A DNA stretch of 64,000 nucleotides from Magnolia sinica (taxonomy: Eukaryota; Streptophyta; Magnoliopsida; Magnoliales; Magnoliaceae). The notes under the pieces were generated by a model that was not told the origin of the DNA, ran no database searches, and saw only the letters and a program-made list of their open reading frames with translations. The stretch covers positions 79,264,862 through 79,328,861 of the forward strand of contig NC_080584.1 in NCBI RefSeq assembly GCF_029962835.1. Reading direction: 5' to 3'. The position numbers were made by a program, and so were the translations under genes. This document shows positions 45,451-56,760 of the stretch, piece after piece. Positions within the stretch are counted from its first letter, which is position 1. Every line of letters starts with the position of its first letter.

Positions 45451-46840
45451 AAAAAAAAAAAGCATTAATCGTGTGAACCCCTTTTTGTTAATTCCTTTAT
45501 TTAAATACACCAAAGAATAGTTCAAGAGGGAGCAGTAGAGAGAAGATGACAAGGAGAAGGAGAGTTGTACTCTACTTGGGTTTGGTGTGACGTGACTTCC
45601 TCCAGATGCTTCTCATCTATTAGCCACATGTGTTAGTGTCAGACATGATAGATACAAGCTATCCATCACTAGTGTGCCTCCGTGTAATTAATGTATCATG
45701 TGGGAAATCGTATTAAAGCCATCTAGTTCTCTTCCGAAAAATTTACCCATATTTTCCGGCGTCTGATTTATTGGCAGATTGTCTGGACTGCTCGATAATA
45801 GAGAAGCCTTGTATTTTGCTCCTATACGTCTAAACAAAGGGAAGCCAACTAAGGGATGGCTCGATCCAACCTCTCACACGTGGGTCACATTGGCAAATGT
45901 GGTAGCTTGTAGATGGGATGGCTTATAAACTCTTTTGGGATTAAAGAAAAGAAGAAAGAAAATTAAGGACTGTTTGGATTCATGGAAAGGAGGAAAGGGG
46001 ACGGTGTTTCCTGAGAAACCTTATTTCTAATAAATTATGGAAAAGTAAATATTATTTTTCAATAAATTTTGAGATATATTTTTAATTTTTTTTGTTTGTC
46101 ATTGTTTGTCAAAATAATATGCTTTCTTTTTAAGAAAGAATTTCTAGATAGTCACTAGCATTGCTAGATTAGCACATGTGGAATATGTTAAGTGTTTGAA
46201 AATTGATAGTGGAACGTGTGACTTGCTAAACACGTGGGTACTTGAAGTTGAATTAATATTGTAGCACACATGTTGTACATATGATGTGCTTGAAGCTGTA
46301 TGATAGTGCATCCGACAGAAAATGACACGCATTGATACATTTGACATACAGGTACCTGATGCTAGATGGCAATATGTGCAAACTAGCTCTATTGTTGCAT
46401 TTAGTAATTGTCTAATGTGTATTTGTCCATGTTACACCATTAATATAGAAAAAATAAAATTCGTAATTACCAGAAATAACAAAATTCTAATTCTAATCAA
46501 ACTTTTCTAAAACTAATTTCTAAAAATTTATAAAAAAATAAACTTTTGCTAGAAGAGTCCTAACAGGATTACAAGTTGTTTCTAAAAAGGAAGAAAATTT
46601 AAAACTCTAAACATAAGAACACATTAAAAAATTCAGAACAGTTCACCTTGGATGGCCCGTGTCAGTAAAGATGGATAGATTGTGTGCCTGTAATGATACT
46701 CGGATCAAAACTTATGGCTAATTTACAATTCATCTTCTCTTGGTCCAACCATATCCAAGTCCTATATCATTGATAAGCCAAGCCTAGCAATGCCATGCTC
46801 AAATAAGTTGGACTCGTGTACAGCTCTACCCATGCAACGG
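45451..46840. other. Noncoding sequence, nothing recognised
   Basis: AT-rich intergenic DNA. Open frames are short and without domains. Confidence 0.4.
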
Positions 46841-46924
46841 AGGAAGCTCTTTTTCTTTTTTCTATTTTCTTTTTCACTTTTATTCGTTTTTTCTTTTTAC
46901 TTTTTCTCTATCCATGTAACTGGT

Positions 46925-47768
46925 CTGCACATTTATAGTCCGTCCAGCGCATAATTGACCATGTGTCCATTTGTATGACATCCAAAAGGCTGACCATAGC
47001 GTGAATATTAGCTGGAGTAAAATTACACCAACCACTCATCCAGTGGGCTATGTGCTCTGAATTAGAACCATTGCTGTCCATGTTTCCTTTTCGGTATGTT
47101 CACAGTCAGATTGTATCTGGCTGGTTTTGCGTTATATATTCTTGATGAAGATCGGAGGTATGTGAGAGGCCGGATCCACTGACGTGGGTGGGACCCTGAC
47201 TATGGGGCTCACATTGATGTACGTGACCTAAATCCACACCGTCTGACCATTTTGAGAGCTCATTTTTGGGTATTATCCCGAAAATAATCTGACTAAAATC
47301 TTAGGTGGACCACACCACAGGAAACAGTCCTGATTGAATCCTAACCATTAAAAACTTCATGCATTCTACAGAAATGTTTATTTTCCATCGGACCTGTTGA
47401 TAAGGTCACAAACACCTAAATGAAGAGACCACACAAATATCATCTTGATCCATAGCTTTTGTGGCCCACCAGAAGTTTTTAATGGTCAATCACCACCGTC
47501 GCCTGTACTATGGTCCGTTTGGGATTTGGAACTGCTTCATTTTTTTTCTTCCCACATTAAAATGAATTTTCAACACAGATGGACGGCGTAGATTTAGTCA
47601 CATACATCTCAGTTAGCCGCCACATACCTCATCCGGGTCTCACCTAATTCGCTTCTATTCTTGATGGTGGAATGAACCTATACGGAGGGTTACATGTTTC
47701 ATACAATCGCACGTGTGCAGCAATCCACCAGTCAGATCGTAAGCCCATCTGCTTGAATGGGAGAAAGC
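46925..47768. repeat. Segment duplicated from or with 2110-2440
   Basis: This shares 'gtccagcgcataattga', 'accaaccactcatcca', 'cacagtcagattgtatctggctgg' and 'attcttgatggtggaat...cacgtgtgcagcaa' with 2110-2440. It is interrupted by the insertion 47148-47656. Confidence 0.6.
47148..47656. mobile_element. Mutator-like MITE with 10-bp target duplication
   Basis: A 509-bp insert lies between two copies of attcttgatg (47138-47147 and 47657-47666). The duplicate locus at 2332-2345 has a single attcttgatg with both flanks joined, which is a clean empty site. The interior is strongly inverted (gatgtacgtgacctaaatccacaccgtctgacc versus the inverted gatgtatgtgactaaatctacgccgtccatctg), while the outermost bases match poorly. 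A 9-10-bp duplication is typical of Mutator-type transposition. Confidence 0.7.
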
Positions 47769-48759
47769 TGGACTCGGATTCGGTAGCGATCCGTCCCGTA
47801 CCATGGCCCGCCATGATGTAAGTGTTTTATATACACCGTCCATCAACTTTTACGGATCATGTTAGGGCATGAACCAAAAACGGATGAATATCTAAAGCCT
47901 TAAGTGGACCAAACCATAGGAAGCAATGGAGATTGAATCCCTACCGTTGAAAACTTCTTGTTGGCCACAGAAGTTTTGGAACAAGATATTTGTGTTTTCC
48001 CATCATCTATATTTATGTGACTTTGTGAACAGGTTGGATTGCAAATAGACATTGTGGTGGGCCTTATAATGGTTTCAGTAGCAATCGTCATTCCCCTTAC
48101 TGTTTTTGGTGATTTGATTAACTTTATCTTTGGATCTGCCTTATTTTTATAATTCATGCCCTAAATGAGGCAAGCGGATTGCCTAGTAACTCACTATGCT
48201 TAGCGTACTGATTAAACCCCGCGGAGTCCACATGATATGTGTATTTTATCCGCTCCATCTATCCATTTTACCGGATAATTTTATGGCTTGAACCAAAATG
48301 AAGCATATCCAATGTTCAAATGGACCACACTATAGGAAACACTTGAATTGAACTTCTACCATTGAAAATTTCTTATGAGCCACAGAAGTTTTGGATGAAG
48401 CTTATATTTGTGTTCCATTCATCCATGTCTGTATAATCTTATGAATAGACTGGATGACAAATAAACATCACTGTTGGGCCTAATATGGTTTCAACGGTGG
48501 AAATCATTATCGTCGCTGTTTCGTGTGGTATGATCCACTTGATCTTTGTATATGCTTCAATTTTGGGTTCAACCCCTTAAATTAGATGGAAAAAAATGGA
48601 TGGATTGCATGGATAGACCACATACATTAAAACGAGGTGAAAAAGATGGATGAACGGCCTTGAGAAAACCCATGCATCATGCTGGGGCCCACAGAGCTTT
48701 CCAGTGCCGTGACTAATACTACTCTCGGTAACAGAGGGTCACTACCGAATCCGAGTCCA
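47769..48759. mobile_element. TIR element with 18-bp perfect terminal inverted repeats
   Basis: The ends TGGACTCGGATTCGGTAG are identical and inverted (47769-47786 and 48742-48759). Flanks are agaaagc and agaaagt, a possible 7-bp duplication with one mismatch. The interior holds two similar halves, each with 'catccatgttt...gtgaac'-type text, 'ggaccaaaccataggaa' (47908) and 'ggaccacactataggaa' (48323), so it may be an internal tandem duplication. No transposase is seen. Confidence 0.65.
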
Positions 48760-48889
48760 AGAAAGTTAACAGTCCCAGACGCGATAGTATAAAGTCGAAT
48801 ATAAACCCCACTACATGTGCTAGGTACGGAGACATCGGATCCAAGCACTCAAGGTGGTTGATCAAACCGTTCACATTATTTTGACATTT

Positions 48890-49330
48890 CAGATAAGTCC
48901 GTTCATTAAGGGGGCAAACTTAGTTATGCTAAACCATATAAATGTTTCTAAGATAATGTACAGCTGGTATAAGTGGACCATGGTCATATTCAGAATGGGA
49001 CCCACCCGTTAACTTGATTTTCATGCCATGTGCCATGTTGGCACAGGCGGTGGCTTTCCACGTCTATATAAATAGGTAGGTGTCTTTGCCGATTTAGATA
49101 TTATACTTTGATCTTTTGGAGCCCTTTAACATTTGCCTACTCTCACCTTTCCTTCCTCAGCCAGCTATCCAAGTTTCGGGTATGCTTCTCTTGCTTACAC
49201 TGATTTTTCCCCTCAGTTCTCATCTACTCTTTTGTTTACATTGTCAAGGCCAGCAATTATCGTTACAAGCGTGTGTAAGGCTGCCCATCTACAAGCTACT
49301 ATATCTGCGGTTGTGGACCATGGTTTACAG
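48890..49330 (+). promoter_or_regulatory. NLR-type promoter and first exon, orphan copy B
   Basis: CTATATAAATAGG (about 49064) is followed by a leader 'tttgatcttttggagccctttaacatttgcctactctc' and a donor-like gggtatgcttctc (about 49180). Downstream intron-like text ('catctacaagctactata...gccgtcc') matches 34335-34390 of the NLR gene. No NLR coding body follows: the next sequence is noncoding and then the CACTA element. Confidence 0.45.
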
Positions 49331-51302
49331 GATCAAAGCCGTCCATTGGATTTTATTTTTTATTTTTTATTTATCTTTTCTGGAAAAGGTGAGATCTCAT
49401 CACCTCCTGGAATTTATTAATAGGAAAAGAGGGACATACACCTATCTGGATAGAGAATAAACATCACCTAGCTAAATTCCTTTTGTTTTCTAATAGTGAA
49501 GTGTTAGATATGATAGGCTGGTTTATCTTCCTTTACTGTGAGGGGTCAGCCAGAATGTGAATCTGCCTGTACATTTGCACCTTATAAGAAATAGAATCAT
49601 CTTTAAGAAAAAATAATAATATTGTCGTGGCATTATTTTTGTTTTTCACATGAAATGCTTATGTACAAATCCTGATGTACTCCACCTTTGGACGCCACAA
49701 AAAGGAAAAAGAAAAAGAAAAAGAAAAAGAAAAAAATTTCACCTGCCCCCTTACGACCCAGATTTCAAGTACTTAATCTACTTAAATCATGGCATGGATC
49801 TTGATCCCAAATACATGCCAAGTTCTCGAAATCTGGATTGTGACATGCCTACTTCAATTCAATCCGACAAAATGCTTCCAATGGCCACTCGTCCATAACC
49901 AAGCATCTTCATACATCTTTGGACACCTCATGAGCCTCCCAAGATTCCTTGGGAGGCTGCCTGCTACAAGTTTGCCATATAAATCTGGCCTTTTTCTCTC
50001 CTTAGTTGGGCCACACACACACACCCAAAAAAAAATAAAAAAAAAGAAGCAGCAGAAGACTGGCTAAAAGAAGTTACTCGACCGATAACTTGAGGTTTTT
50101 TTTTTTTTTCTTGGGTGTGTGTGGCTCACCTGACAGTGAAATATCTGGGTTTTTGGATATGCATGCATGTTTGCAGTTGTACGTGTGATTTGGATATGCA
50201 TGTCTCAGACAGGTGTGGAGTTTACCAACCTCATATTAGAGTAATTAATATCGACTAATCTGTCAAGTCCCTTTTAATGTAGCCTAATTTTCCCGGATAT
50301 GTACTGGTGATGTGATCTGGATCATAAAGTTAACTAGTTCATTTTCACTCCCATAGTAGTTAGGAAGGACACTCCATGTAGGCCGTCAATTTTGGCTTTG
50401 TGCGAAGGTACACAACATTGCAGAGATACTGCAGATTTCTTTTGACCCGCCCATCCACGCTCTTGAAGTGGTATCAAAGGAACCCATGAATAATCTCTGA
50501 TTTGTAACGACAATCAATGTAATGTAAGTGATCGTTTTCCCACTTTAAATTTTATTGTGTATAATGCTTTTGTGTCAATTAAATATGTATATCAAGGTAT
50601 TGTGCCTTTTCTAGATTAAAATCCAATCACAAAATGTGATGAGAGATATGAAAATGAGAGGGAATTAAAAGCATATAGATCGAATAAAAGACTGGGTATG
50701 AAGAGAAATTTTTTTTTTATTATTAAAAAAAGAAAAAAAAAGAAAAAAAGGTGGGAACGAGAGCTTTAACTGCCCCTGCAATTAGAAACTGCCAGCGTAA
50801 GTGTGCTTTTTTGACAGATGAACTTGTAAAAATACTCTCATTTGTTTTCTTCAATTAGTAGTAAAAATCATTACTTGTGAGGCCTAGAAGGCATGTGCAT
50901 AACATCCAACCCATCACACATACGCACCATACCATGCTGATGATATGAACAAAATATCAGGTCAGTAAATTTATCTCATAGGGTACAATTGAATTGGGAT
51001 ATTTTGAATAGTTTATAACATTATATATGGAATGCCCCATCTTATGTAGTAAGCTTGATGTGCATTTATTGGATGGGTTGGATGTCAGACAAATACCACA
51101 TACCCCCTTATGCAGTCAAGTATTATTATTATTTTTTTCCAATTCTCAAGCAGATTTCCCTTGCATCCCCGGAGGTTTTTTTTTTTTGGTTGGACAAAGT
51201 GGGGCTGGGTAGCCTGAGAGTGGGATAACTTCTTTTTGTCAGTCTTTCTTTCCTACGATGGAAGGCCCTTTCGCCTTTTGATCCCAGGCCCGCCCGAAAT
51301 CT
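49331..51302. other. Noncoding sequence with a small foldback
   Basis: No gene is supported. Between 50008 and 50130, gggccacacacacacacccaaaaaa and its inverted form ttttttcttgggtgtgtgtggctc form a hairpin of about 110 bp. A (aaaaag)n tract lies at 49698-49735. Confidence 0.4.
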
Positions 51303-51472
51303 CACTACAAGAAAACTGGCCTTTAGCGGCGGTCAAAACCGCCGATAAAGCCCCACAAAACCGCCGGAAAATCCTAACTGCCGGTAAAGCCTCGGTCCGT
51401 AAAGGATTTACCGGCGGTCAGGACCTTTACTGACGATTGTGCTGGACGCCGCTAAATCGTCACTTTTTGCTA

Positions 51473-51640
51473 CACTACCAGAAAATTGGTAAAAAGCTAC
51501 GAATAAAATCCGTAGCTAAAGATGACTAGCCCACAGTGCGACCGTAGCCATTAGTACTATAGCTCTTTAAAAGTTTGCTACGAATGAAATCTGTAGGGAT
51601 CATGGCCACTGAAAATCCGTAGCAATGGAGAAAATCTTTC
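51473..51640 (+). repeat. Second CACTA-like terminus nested in the element
   Basis: CACTACCAGAAAATTGG (51473) starts a different end sequence whose subterminal part repeats gctacgaataaaatccgtagc and close variants (gctacgaatgaaatctgtag). The partner end was not found. It is probably a truncated insertion of another CACTA family. Confidence 0.45.
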
Positions 51641-51915
51641 TCATCAAAAAGTACAAAAAACAAAAGAAAAAGAAAAGGTGACCCACATGCATCTAGTTCT
51701 TTCTTTTTTCTTTTTTTTTAAAACACCAGTCTAAACAGCTAACATACCTTGGTTAATGTCAATAATCTCCTTGTTGCCAATGATTGCCATTGTTTCCAAG
51801 GGACTCGTTTCTTCTGTCGATCTTTGTTGAGCTGTCTAGCAGTAAAAGGCATCAGCACCAGTATTTCGGAGTCCTTCAGCAGGTTCAGGCCCTCAATGAT
51901 ATTGAGGTTCACCAC

Positions 51916-51978
51916 CTGTGAGCGACGGTTCTCTGTTTTGTCTACCAGAAGCTCAATCTTCTCACCACGGTCCAGAAC
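51916..51978 (-). pseudogene. Captured VAMP72/synaptobrevin exon
   Basis: On the minus strand this 63-bp block, preceded by the acceptor-like ctttgtgcag and followed by gtggtgaa (donor-like), encodes 21 residues including LDRGEKIELLVDKTENRR. This is the highly characteristic v-SNARE core of plant VAMP72 proteins, which function in vesicle fusion. Exact exon-like borders suggest that genomic DNA, not cDNA, was captured. The rest of the gene is absent. The adjacent open frame to 51740 ('GLNLLKDSEILVLMPF') was not recognised. Confidence 0.65.
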
Positions 51979-51999
51979 CTGCACAAAGGGAGATTACAA

Positions 52000-54300
52000 T
52001 GGGTTTATGTTGTTCTGCACATCACAAGATTTAAATAATTTGGAGGCTTCAAAAGACAGGGCTGCATGGAGGACACTAATCTTGGCATTTGGGTGGCCCA
52101 AGGAAAAAGATTTTCCTAACTGCACAAAAAATAAATCCAATATATTCAAGTCAATGCCATCCATGCTTATATTATTTAAATCATAATTTTAAAACTGTCT
52201 TTATCTCTACATATAAGACTGTTGATTTAGAGAGACTATGGGACCATTGAAACTCCATTAGTTTCAAGGTTTTTGTCTTCCCTATGTTGTTGAAGATCTA
52301 CTAGGTTCAACATATATTTCATAGGCCACAAAATGAAGATCACAAAATGACAGAGAGAGACAGTGGAAGAATTGTTATTCCTTTACAATGCCCGCACATA
52401 GATTGGAATCCTTGGAACCAGCTGAATGTGAGCCGAGCTTCAAGTGGTTTAGGAATAGAATTTACAAGAACCATTCTGGACTTAGACGACTACCTCCTAT
52501 AAGGCTTAGATGATGATGATGATGAAGGTTAAAAGAAAAAAAAAAAAAACACAACAGCATAAGAACTGCACAACCTCGGCTGCAAAATTTTCTACTTAGG
52601 TGCCACTGTCACTTTGAATTGTGTTTTTGATTTGTGCTCCTGCTCCTGCCTCCTAGCTGTTCATACTTGCTAACATTTTGAAGCTGAAGCTTCTCAATTC
52701 CCATGCTTAAATCAGTTCCTGCTTACCTTCACACTTGGTGATTACTTGCACACCAACAAAAAGACCATTACCGTGGGCCCTACCTGTGGAAGTATGGAGC
52801 TTCCAATAGAGAAAAGAATGTTTTGAAACAGGTCCGCTTGAGGTGTGAAACAACTTCACTCTTATGCCAGAAGTTTTAGGCAATGTAGGTTACTTTATGG
52901 AAAGCTTTGTTCTTGCACCTTACGCTATATTGGCACATGTGGCTGCATGTTGTTGTGCACTCATGTGTGGGCTTAACAAATCTCACCCAGAACTTGTGCT
53001 TAGGTCTAAGAAGCAGGTTGGTTGTAAATGCAGATTTGAAATATTTGGGTTTAAAGAAGCTGTGTTTTCTTGACTCGACTCCTTTTGAAGCAAGTGAATG
53101 ACCAAAGCGGAATTCTAATATTTGGGTCGATGCAAGTTCCAAGAAGCTCCTTAGTCCTTCCTCAAGGTGCATGTGGCAAACATCTCTGAAGCAACTTCCA
53201 TGAAGCTCCTACATCAAAGTACACGTGGCAAACATCTCTGATGCAAGTTCTATTAAGCTCCTACATCAAAGTACATGTGGCAAACATCTCTAATGCTTAG
53301 GAGTATTGATCTGATGGGTCACATGTGGATAGACTAACGGCCGAAAATCATAGTGAGAAAACTGCTTACACTAAAAGTTACTTTTCAATAAAAGATCAAT
53401 TAATGTTTTCAATGATTTCAATTAGGAAATCGACACTACAAATCCCTAATTAGGGATTCGAAACTCAAAAATTCCCTGGTAGGTGCTAAGATGAGGACAA
53501 TAGGGCCTTCAGCTTGTTCTGGTCCATAATCAGCAAAAAGAAAAAAAAACAGATAAATGAAATGTAGACAGTTGGATAACTACAACTGTCAATGGACAAG
53601 GCTTGGGCTTAGCAAAATTGAAATTTTGAATAGGGCCAGCCAGATAGGCACATCCAATCAGCTCAAAATCCACACCAAAGGCAACCCAGGCCCAACTCAT
53701 TAACAACCATATGGATAACAATATTAAAAATGAAAATTTATATCAAATACAAGCAACTTCAATCTCCCTATAAATAGTAACAAGTGGGTGTGGCTTTGCA
53801 TTTATATGAACCAATCTGAGAACTCCAGTGTGAGATCCAGACCATTCATCCAGTGGGCTCAATGGTGAATATTCCCAAGCTCATTCCAGTCCACGCACTT
53901 GGTGGCCCACACATGTATGAAACAATAGTTGGTTAGAAAATCAAATGTTCCTCATTCAATATACATGCGCAGCCACCCTGTGGATGAACTGGCCTGATTT
54001 TTGGAATAGGGGGCATTCACCTTGGGGCCTACCTTATGAAGGGCCCGAATCTCACATGCGTTTGACTACTTGTCTTGCATTTGCAGATGGATGTTTGCAA
54101 GCAGCATGTCTTAAAAATTAGGATTCTTTATGTGTGTGGAGTAGGCATACAGTTAATGCTATCATACCAGCCACTGCACCAATTCTGAAACCCTTCGCAG
54201 CAAATTCACCACTGAAATGAATTTGGTGCAAGGATGACAGATTTATACCCCTTTGTATGTCTTTCACCTTTCAGACATTTGCAGCACTATTAGTTGACTA
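52000..54300. other. CACTA interior without recognised gene; includes a tandem repeat
   Basis: Mostly noncoding. At 53128-53300 a unit of about 56 bp ('gatgcaagttc..aagctcctacatcaaagtacatgtggcaaacatctct') is repeated about three times. The rest may be captured intron or intergenic DNA; no protein match was recognised. Confidence 0.45.
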
Positions 54301-54339
54301 ATATTAGATAAAATAGAGATGTTAACTCTACAAAGTTCG

Positions 54340-55315
54340 GAAACTTCCAATTTTAACACCATGCTTTTCTGCAGGTGTAATATACACGAAAAAGGTCAAG
54401 AGAATAACAGAGATCAAAGGGGCGATCGCGGGCACCTAGAAAAGGCTCTTCTTCTTCTTCCCCTGTAACAATTTTGAGTCATGTAAGAAGGAAACCTTCC
54501 ACAAGCATGGAGTCCAAGGAATATGAAGCAAAGAGAAAAAACTTACAATGTATTTGGTAACTAGAAGGAAAACCAAGAAGACTGATCCTATGAGGATTTT
54601 CTACCAATTCCACTGCGAATGTAGTAGAAGAAAACAGTCAGTGAGGAAAAATGACAGCAATCTGTACTTCTAAACTCATTAGCTTAGGGAAATTTAGTTT
54701 TGGCTTGACTGAGTCATTGGACAACCTAATTGACTTATCATGGTTGCTAGTTTTGAGTTGGTTGGTTTCCATCTCAAATCCAAGCTTTTAAACACTATCA
54801 ATAACAGTCGTTTTCAGTAGATTTTCATACCCCGTGATGTACAAAACTCCATACCAAACACAAAACCGGAATTATATCCATCTTCTTAGTAAAATTCTTT
54901 ATGCCAAGGAAATCTTTGAGCTGTTACAGAGCAATTGTGATGGCTGCCCCACCAATGAACCTAACAATGGCCGCATGAGATAGGAAGTCGATCAAGAATG
55001 CTAATATGTAAACATTTCCAGAATCGTCAATGTTATAACAAAAAATACTGACCTTTTAAGTTAACAAGGGTATGGAAAACTTGTAAAACAGATCGTTCAA
55101 TTACCTAAAAAATCCAAGTGTGTGACTTGAGTGATCCCAGCAAAGAATGTTGCAGTGAATACAAGCTGGAGATACTCATCTGGATTTTTAACAGAATCAA
55201 CCTCATTTTGTAGCAAAGTCCCCAGAAGGAGAGACACAACTGCTACTGGTCCCGATGGCAATGTCGCGCGAACTCCCCATGCATGTGTAAATCAGCGGCG
55301 GAATGAAACTAGAGT
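54340..55315 (-). pseudogene. Captured sulfate transporter (SULTR) exons
   Basis: Four exon-like blocks on the minus strand, in gene order. 55315-55127: 'SFIPPLIYTCMGSSRDIAIG' then, after a one-base insertion, 'PVAVVSLLLGTLLQNEVD' and 'FTATFFAGITQ'. 55001-54831: 'FLIDFLSHAAIV', 'GGAAITIAL', 'FLGIKNFTKKMDII', 'VHHG'. 54612-54547: 'WNW', stop, 'ILIGSVFLVFLLVTKYI'. 54462-about 54340: 'KKKKSLF', stop, 'VPAIAPLISVILLTFFVYIT', then 'EKHGVKI'. Borders mostly carry GT/AG-type splice sites, so genomic DNA was captured. The residues are closest in my memory to group 1/2 proton-sulfate symporters. Three stops and a frameshift make it non-functional. Confidence 0.88.
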
Positions 55316-56020
55316 CTGTAATGTTTGATTGGGGAAAGATTCATCAACCAATGCATGCTGTCATTAGGAAAATAAAAAATAAAAATAGAACATAAAGTCA
55401 ATTGCAGCTTCCTTTCCAACATGAGGACATGAGAAGAACATCCATGTGCTTTTGACATCTTCTCTTCCAACGGGAAAGAGGGCTGCTCTGAAATGACAAA
55501 ATTGGCCCTTTGTATTTTTCAATGACAAGAAAGAGGGCCCAATTTTCCCTTTAACGCTTGTAGCACCTCAACTGCTGTGGCCTTTATTTGCATGAATACA
55601 AGGGAAATGAAAAAGAAAAAGAAAATGCATTAAAAAGAATTTCCAATGCAACGTTTATGGCCATTCAATTAAGAAAAGAATCATATTCCAATTTAAGGAA
55701 AAAAAAAAAAAAAAAACAAAGAAGAGAAATAGCTGATTTTATTCCAAAAGATCCTGACAAAAAACTTATTTAAAATATAAAAAAGGATCAGATTTGATTC
55801 CAACAGATCCTAAAAAGAAAAAAACAAAGCATAAAAAGGAACAGATTTTATTCCAACAGATCCTAAAAAGAAAAAAACAAAGTATAAAAAGGAACTGATT
55901 TTATTCCAACACATCCTAACATCTCGACATCCTAATTCCTGAAACAATCAGCAATCTTTCAACCAATCTCAAGAGTTTGTACATGGGAAGGAATGGCATT
56001 TATGGAAGCATACCTGCCGC
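55316..56020. other. CACTA interior with A-rich tandem repeat
   Basis: At 55778-55918 a unit of about 56 bp (aaaaaggaacagattttattccaacagatcctaaaaagaaaa) is repeated about three times, with an earlier diverged copy at about 55733. No gene is recognised. Confidence 0.5.
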
Positions 56021-56022
56021 AA

Positions 56023-56208
56023 TCGGTTGACTTACCAACTTGGCTTTGTTGAATTTGAGCCATAAGTAGATCTCCGGAGAAATGCCACCTGAAATCGGTC
56101 AGCTCAAGGAACTACAAAGGGAACTACAAAGGTTGGATTTAGCTCAAAATTGGATCCAGGGCAGAATCCCAACTTCCCTTTGAAATCTAAACAAACTAAA
56201 TGAACTCG
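56023..56208 (+). pseudogene. Captured LRR receptor-like fragment
   Basis: The plus-strand reading gives LRRs of the plant receptor kinase/receptor-like protein type: 'LALLNLSHK', stop, 'ISGEMPPEIGQLKELQ', 'LQRLDLAQNWIQGRIPTSL', stop, 'NLNKLNEL'. The spacing fits the 24-residue LxxLxLxxNxxxGxIP repeat. 'gaactacaaagg' is locally duplicated. It is opposite in orientation to the neighbouring captured pieces, so it was acquired separately. Confidence 0.6.
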
Positions 56209-56209
56209 T

Positions 56210-56427
56210 CTGCGTCGAGGCTTTGCCAGACTGATGTCTGCCTCCTCGACCCCTTGAACGATCCCGACACCGTCAGCGGCGGCGCATCCGTACGGCCATT
56301 GCTCGGCGCTGCTGGGGAGAAGCCGTCGCCGCTGCCGCTGTGTCGCCCGGAAGATCGGCCATGACGGATCCGAACGATCTCACATCCAAAAACCCTAGTC
56401 TTCAGTAACCCTGATTTTGAAAGAATT

Positions 56428-56480
<53 letters not shown>
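56210..56480 (-). pseudogene. Captured 5' end of an unidentified gene with GC-rich first exon
   Basis: GC content rises sharply at 56210-56370. On the minus strand a leader with (CT)n and 'aaccctaatt'-type text leads to an ATG at about 56363 (MADLPGDTAAAATASPQQ), soon ending in a stop; other frames stay open ('SFKGSRRQTSVWQSL'). This looks like a plant gene's 5' UTR plus first coding exon with an indel. I do not recognise the protein. Confidence 0.45.

Positions 56481-56500
<20 letters not shown>
56434..56500. repeat. (GA)n(TG)n compound microsatellite
   Basis: (GA)n at 56434-56478 followed by (TG)n to about 56500, in the 5'-leader-like part of the captured gene end. Confidence 0.95.
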
Positions 56501-56508
<8 letters not shown>

Positions 56509-56760
56509 GAGAGAGATTTCTAGGGTTAGGATTCCTATTTTTGACTGTTGTTATTCCTCGATTCTGCAATCGAGAGAGAGAACGAGAGAGAGTCATTTTC
56601 TCTTCATTTTAAAATAGAGAGAGAGAGTCGATCGAGGAGCCAAATGAATTAGGGCGTCCCTTTTTCTTTGTATCGGCCCCTTTACCTGCGGCCGGTAAAA
56701 CTGGCGGCCGGCAAAGGGTAACCCCAACTGTCGGCTCTGCATCTTTTTCTTGTAGTGTCT

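Larger units (their letters stand above)
51303..56757. mobile_element. Non-autonomous CACTA transposon carrying captured gene fragments (Pack-CACTA)
   Basis: The left end CACTACAAGAAAA (51303) and the inverted right end (…ttttcttgtagtg, ending 56757) are perfect 13-bp TIRs of the En/Spm type. Target duplication tct lies at 51300-51302 and 56758-56760. Subterminal sequences at both ends contain the same ccggtaaa/ggcggcc-type words (for example aaaggatttaccggcggtc on the left, acctgcggccggtaaaac on the right). No transposase was seen. The interior holds parts of at least four unrelated host genes in both orientations. Confidence 0.88.

Noticed and set aside
52864..53172. Overlapping frames on both strands in the CACTA interior
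   Set aside because: They read through each other, have no domain, and run into the tandem repeat at 53128.
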